NCBI RefSeq assembly: GCF_036199905.1
Contig: NZ_CP108109.1
Coordinates: forward strand, 1,302,001-1,366,000
Source of the DNA: Streptomyces sp. NBC_00223
GTDB taxonomy: Bacteria; Actinomycetota; Actinomycetes; Streptomycetales; Streptomycetaceae
Length of the DNA: 64,000 bases
Direction of reading: 5' to 3'
The translations under genes were made by a program, and so were the position numbers. The notes beneath the pieces are model-generated. The model was not told the origin of the DNA and made no database searches. It saw nothing but the letters and a program-made list of their open reading frames with translations. The stretch's first letter is position 1; each line of letters starts with the position of its first letter. This document shows, piece by piece, positions 1 through 8,028 of this stretch.

Positions 1-321
1 GTCCTTGCGCGCGGAGGAGACCGACACCACCTCGGCGATGAGCAACACGTCCTCGAAGCCGTAGCGCTTGCCCTGCCGCTCGGCGTCCTCCCGCATGATC
101 GCGAAATCGGGAGCGGAGTTCTCGTCGGCCGGGAAGTCGATGTAGACGTCGGAGATGACCTTCGCGTGCCGGCCGAGGGCCAGGGAGTCGATCTGCATCG
201 ACCTGATGGTGCTGGAGTGCTCTTCGCTCTGCGGAGTCATGACCACCTTCCCGTCGGTACCGAAGAAGACCACGTACCCCGTGGGGAACTCGGTGTGCAT
301 GACCGCGTCAATACTCATCAT
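1..321 (-). CDS. Uma2 family (DUF820) putative restriction-type endonuclease, N-terminal part
   Basis: The gene runs off the left edge, so only about the first 107 residues are visible. The reading begins MMSIDAVMHTEFPTG and contains the family pattern of a short beta-rich start followed by an acidic core (DVYIDFPADENSAPDFAIM) and then AEVVSVSSARKD. In Uma2/DUF820 proteins the PD-(D/E)XK-like residues lie in this stretch: the PDF aspartate and the later E before VVS. An AAGGAG ribosome site lies 3 to 6 bases before two consecutive ATG codons (321 and 318), and 318 has the better spacing. An in-frame ATG at 348 lacks such a site. Uma2 proteins are numerous in actinobacteria and mostly of unknown role. 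The upstream 322-646 stretch (about 325 bases) holds no convincing gene and presumably carries this gene's promoter. Confidence 0.7.
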   Translation of the reverse strand, partial: MMSIDAVMHTEFPTGYVVFFGTDGKVVMTPQSEEHSSTIRSMQIDSLALGRHAKVISDVYIDFPADENSAPDFAIMREDAERQGKRYGFEDVLLIAEVVSVSSARKD

Positions 322-646
322 CAGCTCCTTCCCGTCGCCCCTCAGCATATGGTGCCCCGGGCCCCGCGCAGGGCGGACACTGTGAGTGTCAGCCGTGATG
401 CAGGCAGTCGACCCACCTCCCACGGCACCATCCCTGCGGGCCGGTGCTCTGTGGTGTCGACGCCGGCGGCAGGCGACGAGCCGCGTCCGCAGCACGTACT
501 TCCGGTCGGTCTCAGGTGCTTCGGGGCCCCTCAGAGCAACTGCCGGCCGAAGAACGGAACCGGCTCAGAGGTCAGCCGCAACAGCACCACCCCATCAGGC
601 CACTTCACTCCGCCAGCGCATGATGAACGGGGGTCGGTCGAACTGC

Positions 647-1558
647 TCAAGCGCGCCTTGAGACGGCATCGCCTCCGAGCTGCCACATCTCGTAGTTCCC
701 ACATTCTGCCGTGATCTCGGCCGCCGACCGAGCCGCAGTGACGAAGTCGTCTACTACCGGCGAGGTGTGAGATGCCGCCACCGCAAGGCACACCTGGTCG
801 GGCGCCAGATCCGGGATGGGCACATAGACGACGTCCGGATGCGAGTAGAACACGGACGCCGAACGGGCCAGGAAGGAGATGCCCCGGCCGGCCGCGACAT
901 GCTCGAGCGTCTCGTCCACCCCGCGCACCGGGTACCCGGCATTGGGGAGCGGGCGCTTGGTGGGCTGTGTGCTCGGGTCACCGTGCCAGACCAGCGGTTC
1001 GCCGGCCAGGTCGGCCTCGGTGACCTCCTTCTTGCCGGCGAACCGGTGTCCGGCGGGCAGTACCGCTACCCGCGGCTCGGTGTACAGCGGGGTGACGCGC
1101 AGGCCGGCCTCGTCGATGGGCAGCCGCACGTAGCCGACGTCGATACGGCCGTCGAGCAGCATCGCAGCCTGGTCGTCCCCTTCGATCCGCTGCATGTCCA
1201 CGACCACGTCCGGGTGCCGGTCCTCGAACGCACGGGCCGCCGGGGTGACGGCAACGCCGGCCCGGAAACCGACCATCAGCCGCCGCTTGCCGCCGGCGGC
1301 CGCGGACACCCGGCGGCGGATCGCGTGGGTCGAGGCGAGCAGCGGACCGGCGTCGGCCAGCAGTTGCCGGCCCGCATCCGTCAGCTCCACGCCGTGGCGA
1401 TCCCTGGTGAACAGCGAGGCGCCGAGATCCTGCTCGAGCGCACGGATCTGCCGGCTGAGCACCGGCTGCGCGATGTGCAGCTCATCGGCGGCGCGGCCGA
1501 AGTGCAACTGGTCGGCCACAGCGACGAAATAACGCAGTTTGCGCAGGTCCAGATCCAT
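647..1558 (-). CDS. LysR family transcriptional regulator
   Basis: This 303-residue protein has a clear LysR winged helix at residues 1-60 (LRKLRYFVAVADQLHFGRAA, then AQPVLSRQIRALEQDLG) and a type 2 periplasmic-binding-like effector domain after residue 90. The start at MDLDLRKL is chosen because LysR proteins begin a few residues before the first helix; upstream in-frame codons would add an unconserved tail. It is transcribed away from the plus-strand reductase/SDR/methyltransferase set beginning at 1826. LysR proteins commonly control the divergent neighbour, so that set is its likely target. The effector cannot be told from sequence. Confidence 0.9.
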   Translation of the reverse strand: MDLDLRKLRYFVAVADQLHFGRAADELHIAQPVLSRQIRALEQDLGASLFTRDRHGVELTDAGRQLLADAGPLLASTHAIRRRVSAAAGGKRRLMVGFRAGVAVTPAARAFEDRHPDVVVDMQRIEGDDQAAMLLDGRIDVGYVRLPIDEAGLRVTPLYTEPRVAVLPAGHRFAGKKEVTEADLAGEPLVWHGDPSTQPTKRPLPNAGYPVRGVDETLEHVAAGRGISFLARSASVFYSHPDVVYVPIPDLAPDQVCLAVAASHTSPVVDDFVTAARSAAEITAECGNYEMWQLGGDAVSRRA

Positions 1559-1609
1559 GGCGCCCCCAGTTGGTGATGCCTCCAGAGTATCACCACGGCT
1601 GAAAGAAGT

Positions 1610-1632
1610 ATTGGACGCCCACTCAGGCCAAT
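1610..1632. promoter_or_regulatory. Candidate LysR operator in the divergent intergenic region
   Basis: The 267-base gap between the LysR gene and the divergent reductase gene is visibly less GC-rich than its surroundings. It contains the inverted repeat ATTGG-N13-CCAAT, which resembles the interrupted T-N11-A dyads that LysR regulators bind. The assignment rests only on position and symmetry. No convincing -35/-10 pair was identified for either gene. Confidence 0.3.
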
Positions 1633-1825
1633 GGCAATCTGAATATGTACCTGATGGTCCGAGCGAATTCGGCACAAGAATTCGACATCGGAGGGCCCAG
1701 GACCAGAATTGGCGCATCAGGAGTTGAACGCCCCCATCGCGTCATTCGACGGCGTCGACGACACAACCGTTAACAACGACGAGGCGGGCATGTCGTCCTG
1801 TCCAGCTCCAGAAAGCAGGAACTCC

Positions 1826-2458
1826 ATGAGCAGCATCAGCATTATCGGCCTGGGGAACGTGGCCCGCGCCCTGGCCGCCCGGGCGCTCGCCGGCGGCAAC
1901 GCAGTCGAGATCATCGGCCGCGACCCGGCCAAGGCCAAGGAATTGGCCGCCGCGCTCGGTGGCGCCACTGTCGGGACGGCCGGCACCGCCCCGGCCGGGG
2001 ACATCGTCGTCCTCGCCGTGCCGTACTCCGGCGCGACGGCGGTGGTGAGGGAGTACGGGGACGCGCTGCGAGGCAAGATCATCGTTGACATCACCAACCC
2101 CGTAGCCCCCGACTTGCAGGGCTTCGTCGTCCCCGACGACAGTTCCGGCGCACAGGAGATCGCCAAGGCGGCTCCGGATGACGCGCATGTCGTCAAGGCG
2201 TTCAACACTGTGTTCTCCCACGTTCTGGCGGCCGGCCCGGCCGAGGATCGCCCTCTGGACGTGTTCATCGCCGGCGACGACGCGCAGGCGAAGGCACGCG
2301 TGTCGGCGTTCGTCGAGAGCCTGGGGCTGCGCCCCTGGGACACCGGGGAACTGTTCATGGCGCGGGCACTGGAGAACGTCGGCCTGCTGGAGCTGGGCCT
2401 CATGAACCACTCCGTCAGGCACACCGATTTCTCCCTCGGCATCACCCTTCTCGGCTGA
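1826..2458 (+). CDS. NAD(P)-binding protein of the F420-dependent NADP reductase (Fno-like) family
   Basis: The 210-residue product starts at MSSISIIGLGNVARALA. It contains a Rossmann glycine motif (GLGNVARA), a following IIGRDP segment where NADP-dependent members bind the 2'-phosphate, and the family region VDITNP plus VVKAFNTVFSHVL. The start at 1826 is preceded by AGGA six bases upstream; the open frame extends further but has no ribosome site. It is the first gene of a same-strand run (SDR, second Fno-like protein, O-methyltransferase) with gaps of 70-95 bases. The native substrate and whether F420 is used are not visible. Confidence 0.8.
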   Translation: MSSISIIGLGNVARALAARALAGGNAVEIIGRDPAKAKELAAALGGATVGTAGTAPAGDIVVLAVPYSGATAVVREYGDALRGKIIVDITNPVAPDLQGFVVPDDSSGAQEIAKAAPDDAHVVKAFNTVFSHVLAAGPAEDRPLDVFIAGDDAQAKARVSAFVESLGLRPWDTGELFMARALENVGLLELGLMNHSVRHTDFSLGITLLG

Positions 2459-2550
2459 GCACACCCCTTACCCCTGCCTTTCGTGCCGCGTCACGCCAGT
2501 TCACTCGCGGCAGGAAAAGGCCCCGCACCTACCCTCACAAGGACAGTCAG

Positions 2551-3489
2551 ATGCACGTATTCGTCGCTGGAGGGACCGGCCATTCCGGTTCGTACATCAT
2601 CCCCGAGCTCATCGCCGCCGGACACGAGGTCACCGGCCTGGCCCGGTCGGACGCTTCCGCAGCGGCCCTGTCCGCGCTCGGCGCGAAGGTACGTCGCGGC
2701 GACATCCAGGATCTCGACGGGCTCAAGGAGGCAGCCTCGGCCTCCGATGGCGTCATCCACGTGGCCCACAGGCAGGATCTGCTGCCCTCCGGTGGGATGG
2801 ACGCCGTGGCCGCCGCGGAGTTGCCGATCATGCTCGCGTACGGCGAGGCACTGGCGGGAACGGGAAAGCCGCTGGTCACGGCGGGGAGCATTGGCTCGCC
2901 CGGGCAGCACCTGGGCCGGCCGGCCACCGAGGAGGACCCGGCCCTCCCCGCCGGCGAGGAGCACCAAGGCACCCTGCGGGTCCGCAACGTCGTGGAAAGG
3001 GCCGTGGTCGACCTCGCCGAGCAGGGGGTGCGGTCTTCGGTCGTGCGGGTCGCCAACATCGCGCACAGCACGACCGATCGTGCCGGCTTCCTCCCCACGC
3101 TGATCGCGCTCGCGAAGGAAAAGGGGTTCGTCGGCTACCACGGCGACGGCGCGAACCTCTGGAACGCCGTGCACATCCGCGATGCCGCCACCTTGTTCCG
3201 CCTGGCGCTGGAGAAGGGGTCAGCCGGCAGATACTGGCACGCGGTCGGGGACGGGGCTATCCCGTTCCGCGAGATCGCCGGGGCCATCGCCGGCCGTCTG
3301 GGCCTGCCCGCCGTGAGCGTTCCCAACGATTCCCTGCTGACGCCGGGGTACTTCGGGTTCCTCACGAATATCGTCACGCAGAGCTACCCGGCGTCCAACC
3401 TCATCACCCGCCGGACCCTCGGTTGGGAACCCGCCCAGCCCGGCCTGCTCGCCGATATGGACAACGGCCACTATTTCCCCGCCGGCTGA
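2551..3489 (+). CDS. NAD-dependent epimerase/dehydratase (extended SDR)
   Basis: The 312-residue protein has the SDR nucleotide motif GGTGHSGSYI at its N-terminus, a following LARSDASAAAL adenine-ribose region and a VRRGDIQDLDGL segment typical of NmrA-like and extended SDRs. AAGGA precedes the ATG by seven bases. The usual YxxxK catalytic pair is not obvious in its standard place, so an atypical SDR or sensor role is possible. It lies between two Fno-like reductase genes, suggesting a shared redox task under the divergent LysR regulator. Confidence 0.8.
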   Translation: MHVFVAGGTGHSGSYIIPELIAAGHEVTGLARSDASAAALSALGAKVRRGDIQDLDGLKEAASASDGVIHVAHRQDLLPSGGMDAVAAAELPIMLAYGEALAGTGKPLVTAGSIGSPGQHLGRPATEEDPALPAGEEHQGTLRVRNVVERAVVDLAEQGVRSSVVRVANIAHSTTDRAGFLPTLIALAKEKGFVGYHGDGANLWNAVHIRDAATLFRLALEKGSAGRYWHAVGDGAIPFREIAGAIAGRLGLPAVSVPNDSLLTPGYFGFLTNIVTQSYPASNLITRRTLGWEPAQPGLLADMDNGHYFPAG

Positions 3490-3558
3490 CGGCGGGAACC
3501 GGGATCGAAACGAGCCCGGCAAACGGCAAGTCCGGCTCTTCTGAAGGACGTTGAGATA

Positions 3559-4227
3559 GTGACGACTGTGGGATTCATCGGAAGCGGAAGCATCGGCAGG
3601 ACCCTCGCGCGGCTCGCTGTCGAGGCCGGGCACCAGGTGGTGCTCAGCAACTCGCGCGGTCCCGAGACGCTCGTGGACACGGCCAAGGAACTGGGGGCGC
3701 GGGCGTCCGCGGCGACGAGCGAAGAGGCCGCGGCGGCCGGTGACATCGTCGTGGTCACGGTGCCGGTCAGCGCCTTCCCCCACGTGCCCGCCGCGCCACT
3801 GGCCGGGAAGACGGTCATCGACACCTGCAACTACGGCCCCGAGCGTGACGGGCACATCCCCGAGCTCGACAGCAATTCCCTCACCTCAAGCGAGCTGCTC
3901 CTGCGGTACGTCCCCGACGCCCTGCTCGTAAAGGCGTTCAACAACATCTTCTTCAAGCACCTGCTGTCACTCGCCCGCCCGGCAGGGGTGGCCGACCGCT
4001 CCTACCTGCCGATCGCCGGAGACTCCGCTTCGGCGAAGGCGGCGGTGACCGAATTCATCGACTCCACCGGCTACAGCGTGGTAGACGCGGGAACGCTGGG
4101 CGACAGCTGGCGGCAGGCGACGGGCACGCCGGTGTGGGGAACCCCGTACGGGCCGTACTCGAACGAGAAGGGCCAGCCGGCCGGCGAGGACGCCATTCGC
4201 GCGGCACTGGGCACCGCGACGCGGTAA
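3559..4227 (+). CDS. NADPH-dependent F420 reductase-like protein
   Basis: This 222-residue protein starts with GTG at TTVGFIGSGSIGRTLARLA, a Rossmann motif. It is followed by VVLSNSRGPETL, where the SNSRGP turn matches the NADP-phosphate site of Fno-like enzymes. The central VIDTCNYGPERDGHIPELD and LVKAFNNIFFKHL regions are family hallmarks. It is a distant paralogue of the protein at 1826; the two sit two genes apart. A GAAGGA site lies about ten bases upstream of the GTG, a rather long spacing, so the start is slightly uncertain. Confidence 0.8.
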   Translation: MTTVGFIGSGSIGRTLARLAVEAGHQVVLSNSRGPETLVDTAKELGARASAATSEEAAAAGDIVVVTVPVSAFPHVPAAPLAGKTVIDTCNYGPERDGHIPELDSNSLTSSELLLRYVPDALLVKAFNNIFFKHLLSLARPAGVADRSYLPIAGDSASAKAAVTEFIDSTGYSVVDAGTLGDSWRQATGTPVWGTPYGPYSNEKGQPAGEDAIRAALGTATR

Positions 4228-4321
4228 CCGTCGGCAGTTGGGCGACCGGCCCTGGCAGATGCCGGAAGGGCGCCGCCAGGGCACATTCGACCGCCGTCGG
4301 CGGGCCGATAGGATCTTGGGT

Positions 4322-4978
4322 ATGACGTTGCGACCTACTCCGTTGTCGGACGAACTCTTCGACTACCTCGTCGCGCAGGGATCTTCGCCCGATGCGGTAC
4401 AGGCCGGGCTGATCGCCGAGACCGCCACCCTCGGGCACGAAGCACGCCTGCAGATCTCACCGGACGAGGGCACGTTCCTGACCTTGCTGACCAAGCTGAT
4501 GGGAGCCAGGACGGCGCTGGAGGTCGGTACCTTCACCGGATACTCCGCCCTGGCCATCGTCCGGGGCCTGGCAGCGGGTGGGCGGTTGACCTGCTGTGAC
4601 ATCAGCGAAGAATGGACCCGGATCGCCCGCCGGTACTGGGACGCCGCCGGCGTCGGCGACCGGATCGACCTGCGGCTGGGCCCGGCACTGGACACGCTGC
4701 GGTCCATGCCCGCCGAGCCCGCCTACGACCTGGCGTTCATCGACGCCGACTACCTGAACTACACCGCCTATTGGGAGGAAGTCGTACCCCGGGTCAGGTC
4801 CGGTGGCGCCATCCTGGTCGACAACGTCCTCTACCACGCCCGGGTGATCGACCCGGACGACACCGCCGACACCACCCGAGCGGTACGGGAACTCAACGAA
4901 CGCATCCGCACCGACGATCGTGTCGAGGCGACCATGATCGCCATCGCCGACGGACTCACCCTCGCCCGCAAGAAATAG
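4322..4978 (+). CDS. SAM-dependent O-methyltransferase (catechol O-methyltransferase type)
   Basis: The 218-residue protein matches the small class I O-methyltransferase family used on caffeoyl-CoA, catechols and natural products. It has the SAM motif ALEVGTFTGYSALAI at about residues 64-78, the acidic LTCCDISEEW for the SAM ribose, and the metal-ligand region LAFIDADYLNY near residue 138 followed by GGAILVDNVLYHARV. ATG 4322 is chosen because upstream in-frame sequence is poorly conserved in type and AGGA lies eight bases before it. It is the last gene of the LysR-facing set; the substrate is unknown. Confidence 0.87.
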   Translation: MTLRPTPLSDELFDYLVAQGSSPDAVQAGLIAETATLGHEARLQISPDEGTFLTLLTKLMGARTALEVGTFTGYSALAIVRGLAAGGRLTCCDISEEWTRIARRYWDAAGVGDRIDLRLGPALDTLRSMPAEPAYDLAFIDADYLNYTAYWEEVVPRVRSGGAILVDNVLYHARVIDPDDTADTTRAVRELNERIRTDDRVEATMIAIADGLTLARKK

Positions 4979-5092
4979 TCCTCCCACGTGAGCCGACCCG
5001 CCGAACCAGAAGACACACTCAACCTGCCCATGCGGCAGCGGCCGTTCGGCGCGGACCGGAGCGCGGAGGCGAGGACCGGTCGGCCTGAACCC

Positions 5093-5200
5093 CTACGCCG
5101 AGTCCCCTGAACCGATCTCCTCCGGCGCCCCGCCGCCGTCGACGAGGCGACGCCACACGCGGTCCTGGACCGCCTGCTTGGCCCGGTCGATATCGCTCAC
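5093..5200 (-). pseudogene. 5' stub of a 5-formyltetrahydrofolate cyclo-ligase-like gene
   Basis: Reading from GTG 5200 gives VSDIDRAKQAVQDRVW then RRLVDGGGAPEE, after which similarity stops and a TAG ends the frame at 5093. The first 30 or so codons match the start of the cyclo-ligase gene at 5854-6595. Unlike that copy, this stub is uninterrupted across the WRR junction. It sits in the same order and spacing relative to a terminator and a DUF397 gene as the main copy does, so it is one end of a segmental duplication. It cannot encode an enzyme. Confidence 0.75.
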
Positions 5201-5265
5201 GCACCTACTCGTTCCGGGTCATGCCCACCAGGGCGGTCCGCAGTGCGACCGATGTTTGGACACAG

Positions 5266-5298
5266 CAGCGCCCGACCTGGATTGCCGGTCGGGCGCTG
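5266..5298 (-). terminator. Terminator-like hairpin downstream of DUF397 gene 5324-5533
   Basis: CAGCGCCCGACC and GGTCGGGCGCTG form a perfect 12-bp stem around a 9-base loop, placed 26 bases past the stop codon of the minus-strand DUF397 gene. The same stem recurs at 6663-6695 at the same distance from another DUF397 gene. Confidence 0.7.
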
Positions 5299-5323
5299 GT
5301 GGTGGTGCGTGGTCTGCGCATGG

Positions 5324-5533
5324 TTACGACGCGTTGAACTCGCCATCGGCCAGGCTCTTGACGAAGAAGCTGAAATCGCGGTGGGAGAAGATGAGGGACG
5401 GGCCGGCGGGATGCTTGGAGTCACGTACCGCCACGACTCCCGGCAGGTTGTCCGCTACTTCGACGCATTCGCCGTTTTGCCCGCTGTACCTACTCTTGCG
5501 CCAGGCCGCCCCGAACAGATCCGATGCACTCAT
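5324..5533 (-). CDS. DUF397 domain protein
   Basis: The 69-residue protein has the compact DUF397 pattern: LFGAAWRKSRYSGQNGECVEVA, then VAVRDSKHP and a C-terminal FSFFVKSLADGEF. DUF397 proteins are small actinobacterial partners of XRE/DUF5753 regulators, several of which are linked to development. It follows a second DUF397 gene (5598-5804) with similar upstream sequence, so the two look like tandem duplicates. Its C-terminus (DGEFNAS) and terminator instead match the DUF397 gene at 6721, as expected from segmental copying. Confidence 0.85.
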   Translation of the reverse strand: MSASDLFGAAWRKSRYSGQNGECVEVADNLPGVVAVRDSKHPAGPSLIFSHRDFSFFVKSLADGEFNAS

Positions 5534-5597
5534 CCCCGTACCTCCCCCCCGCGCAGCGCAGTGTCTCCGCCGCCGGTTGTGCGCAGCGTGCTTGCCG

Positions 5598-5804
5598 CTA
5601 CTGCACGTTGAACGCCTCTGCCTGGACGCCCGCCACGAACTCTGTCCACTTGTCAGCATCGAAGAACAGCACGGTGCCGCCCTGGTTCTTGCTGTCGCGC
5701 ATGGCGACGGCTTCACCCATGAACGCCACCTCGACGCACGCGCCGTTTTGCTGGCTGTACCTACTCTTGCGCCAGGCCGCCCCGGACAGATCCGGTGCAC
5801 TCAT
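5598..5804 (-). CDS. DUF397 domain protein
   Basis: The 68-residue protein (LSGAAWRKSRYSQQNGACVE, then VAMRDSKNQGGTVLFF and WTEFVAGVQ) is a second DUF397 member. It is 64 bases upstream of the first on the same strand, and the stretch 5' of each start (cccgtacc then a GCGCAGCGCAG-like sequence) is alike. That supports local duplication. No specific function is known; a partner role to the XRE regulator at 6920-7807 is inferred from context. Confidence 0.85.
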   Translation of the reverse strand: MSAPDLSGAAWRKSRYSQQNGACVEVAFMGEAVAMRDSKNQGGTVLFFDADKWTEFVAGVQAEAFNVQ

Positions 5805-5853
5805 GCCCGTACCCCCTCCCGCTCAGCGCAGCGTTTCTGCCGCTGCAACAAGC

Positions 5854-6595
5854 CTAGTCCGGCCCGCAGTTCTTTACAGCTGTGCGTGCCGCGGCTGCCA
5901 ATGCCGGGATTGCCGCGATCTTCTCCGCGGTCAGGTCCGTCCAGACGAGTCCGCGCGGTCGGCGCCGGTTGGTGCAGGTGATCACCTCTTCCGGTGTGAC
6001 GATGTAGTCCACGCTGAAGTCGTGCTCCGTCTCCGGGATGTCTTCCCCGATCACCTGGAGACCGTGAACCGGCGCGACGATCACCGTCTCGTCGGTGACG
6101 AGACCCGCCTCAATCAGCAGCGCGACTTCGAGGTCGGAGTACCCCGCGCCCTTGCCGATGCGCGCGCCCGACCGGTTCACCGCGACACTGCCGCACACCA
6201 CGATGTCGATAGGTCGCATGGACTCGACCCCGAGCCGGCGGCCGTGCTGGACGGCCCCTCTCTTCTCGGCAGCATCCACCGGCGGAACCGTGAGAGTCGC
6301 CGGATCGAGGGCGAGGAACGGTTCGAGGCTCGCCATCCTGGGCACAGCGACGTAGAGGAACTTACCGTCCTCCAGAGCACGGACGCGCACCGGAAGCTGC
6401 GCCCAGTCCGGATTGGCCTTGACGGTCTTCGCCCGTTGCCACACGGGCAGTTCGACCAGCCGCCCCGCCGTCCGCCCGTTGCCGTAGAAGCCGGGAATCT
6501 TGACGTACGAGTCCTCCGGCGCCCCGCCACCGTCGATGAGGCGACCGCCACACGCGGTCACGGACAGCCTGCTTGGCCCGGTCGATATCGCTCAC
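5854..6595 (-). pseudogene. 5-formyltetrahydrofolate cyclo-ligase family gene with a 1-base frameshift near its start
   Basis: From GTG 6595 the frame reads VSDIDRAKQAVRDRVW, then shifts. The rest (RLIDGGGAPEDSYVKIPGFY, VKANPDWAQLPVRVRALEDG, then GSVAVNRSGARIGKGAGYSD and DFSVDYIVTPEEVI) continues in the next frame to a TAG at 5854. The stub at 5093-5200 has CGTCGC where this copy has CGGTCGC, so an extra base at about 6545 is the lesion. The GRIGKGAGYSD-type loop of the 5-FCL fold is intact. A GTG at 6561 in the second frame could start a product lacking about 15 residues, so either a sequence error, a truncated enzyme or a recent pseudogene is possible. Confidence 0.75.
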
Positions 6596-6662
6596 GTACC
6601 CACCCGTTCCGGAGCACGGCCATCAGGAGAACTCGCCCAAGACGACCCGTTTTCGAGTCCGA

Positions 6663-6695
6663 CAGCGCCCGACCCCGCTCACCGGTCGGGCGCTG
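6663..6695 (-). terminator. Terminator-like hairpin downstream of DUF397 gene 6721-6927
   Basis: The same 12-bp stem as at 5266 (CAGCGCCCGACC paired with GGTCGGGCGCTG, 9-base loop of different sequence) lies 26 bases past the DUF397 stop. Identical stem, spacing and neighbours show that this and the 5266 hairpin descend from one duplicated segment. Confidence 0.7.
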
Positions 6696-6720
6696 CTGGT
6701 ACGGCCTAGCCTGTGCGTGG

Positions 6721-6927
6721 TTACGACGCGTTGAACTCGCCGTCACCGACGCTGCGAACGAACGCGCTGAACTCCTGGGGGGCGAACAGCAGGGCAGGGC
6801 CGTCGGGGTCCTTGCTGTCGCGCATGGCGACGGCGCCGCTCACGAACGCCACCTCCACGCATGCTCCTTGGTCGTTGCTGTAGCTCGACTTGAACCAGCT
6901 TGCGTTGGCCAGATCGCCGTTACTCAC
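6721..6927 (-). CDS. DUF397 domain protein, partner of the adjacent XRE regulator
   Basis: The 68-residue protein (LANASWFKSSYSNDQGACVE, then VAMRDSKDPDGPALLF and FSAFVRSVGDGEF) is a DUF397 member. Its start overlaps the end of the XRE regulator gene by eight bases, so the two are translationally coupled. The XRE/DUF5753 plus DUF397 pair is a recurring actinobacterial module in which the small protein is thought to modulate the regulator. It ends with a strong hairpin. Confidence 0.9.
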   Translation of the reverse strand: MSNGDLANASWFKSSYSNDQGACVEVAFVSGAVAMRDSKDPDGPALLFAPQEFSAFVRSVGDGEFNAS

Positions 6928-7807
6928 TCCGCCACTCCTTTACAGCGTCGGCGATGAACTTCCTGCTTGCAGCTTCGTTCAGCGACGAACTCTTGATGTT
7001 GTTGAACGCCTGCTCATAGCGGTCCACCTCGTGCGGCTTGTCGAGGTAGAGCGCTCCGGCGAAGCCCTCGATGTAGATGGTGGTCGGCTCGACCGGCATC
7101 CCCGTGCCGTTGATCGGGAACTCCAGCATAGTGAAGGGCCCGGACATGACTCCGTAGTGCATGCCCTGCACAAACGGCACCACCCGCACCGCCAGGTTGG
7201 GCAGTTCGCCCACCTCCAAGAGGTGGGTAAGTTGGTCGGTCATGATCTTCGGGTTGCCGATCGGACGCCGAAGCACGGCCTCGTTCAGTACCACTCCCAC
7301 GCCGGGGGGATCGGTCACGCGGGTGAGCAGCGCCTGACGCTCGATTCGGAGCTGAACGCGCCGTTCCACCTCCTCTTCACTAGCGCCGGAGGCAGCTGTT
7401 GTGATCAACGTCCGGACGTACTCGTCCGTCTGAAGAAGCCCCGGCACCAGCTCCGACTCGTAGATGGACAGCGCTGTGGCTGCCTCCTCCAGGCTGATGT
7501 ACACGTCCAACCACGCCGGGATGACATCGCCGTAGCTGTGCCACCATCCCTTCGCCTTGGTCTCCTTGGCCAGCGCCATGAGCGCGGTCGTCAGGTCGCT
7601 GCCCGCCCCGTAGACACGGCCCATGGTCTCGACGTCGTGGCTGCGAAGGGACGTTTGACCCGTCTCGATGCGCCAGATTTTTGCCTCCGACCACTCCAGG
7701 GTTTCCGCTGCCGCCTTGACCGTCATCCGCGCCTTGTTACGCAACTCGCGCAAGTAGCGACCCAGCTGACGCCGGGGAACGGTCGAACCGGTCACGCTCT
7801 CGGCCAT
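6920..7807 (-). CDS. XRE family regulator with DUF5753 C-terminal domain
   Basis: This 295-residue protein has a helix-turn-helix at about residues 14-70 (LGRYLRELRNKARMTVKAAA, then WSEAKIWRIETGQTS). A DUF5753 sensor-like domain follows from about residue 100 (LVPGLLQTDEYVRTLI, VVLNEAVLRRPIG, FVQGMHYG, FTMLEFP). AAGGAGG lies six bases before ATG 7807, an excellent start. It is coupled to DUF397 gene 6721 and faces a divergent accessory set at 8029; proteins of this type often bind their own promoter. Confidence 0.93.
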   Translation of the reverse strand: MAESVTGSTVPRRQLGRYLRELRNKARMTVKAAAETLEWSEAKIWRIETGQTSLRSHDVETMGRVYGAGSDLTTALMALAKETKAKGWWHSYGDVIPAWLDVYISLEEAATALSIYESELVPGLLQTDEYVRTLITTAASGASEEEVERRVQLRIERQALLTRVTDPPGVGVVLNEAVLRRPIGNPKIMTDQLTHLLEVGELPNLAVRVVPFVQGMHYGVMSGPFTMLEFPINGTGMPVEPTTIYIEGFAGALYLDKPHEVDRYEQAFNNIKSSSLNEAASRKFIADAVKEWRSE

Positions 7808-7848
7808 CCGGTACCTCCTTCATTTTGCTGGCACGTTCTCACTCGCTA

Positions 7849-7875
7849 TGCAAGTACACGATGACTTAACTTGCA
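7849..7875. promoter_or_regulatory. Candidate XRE operator: TGCAAGT-N13-ACTTGCA
   Basis: A perfect 7-bp inverted repeat with a 13-base spacer lies 42-68 bases upstream of the XRE start, in an A/T-richer divergent intergenic region. Its position fits autoregulation and control of the plus-strand genes from 8029. Binding is inferred from symmetry only. Confidence 0.4.
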
Positions 7876-8028
7876 ATGCTATTCACTCTCAAGGGGTCAT
7901 CGCACAATGAAACCTTGCACATTCGAAGGCCCCGGTGCTTGGCTCATTTCACGCCGGGTCGGTGGCGCAAGCCCCTCGCCCGCCCGTCGTTCGCCCACCA
8001 TGCCGACACCAGGAAAGGCGGCTTCGCC

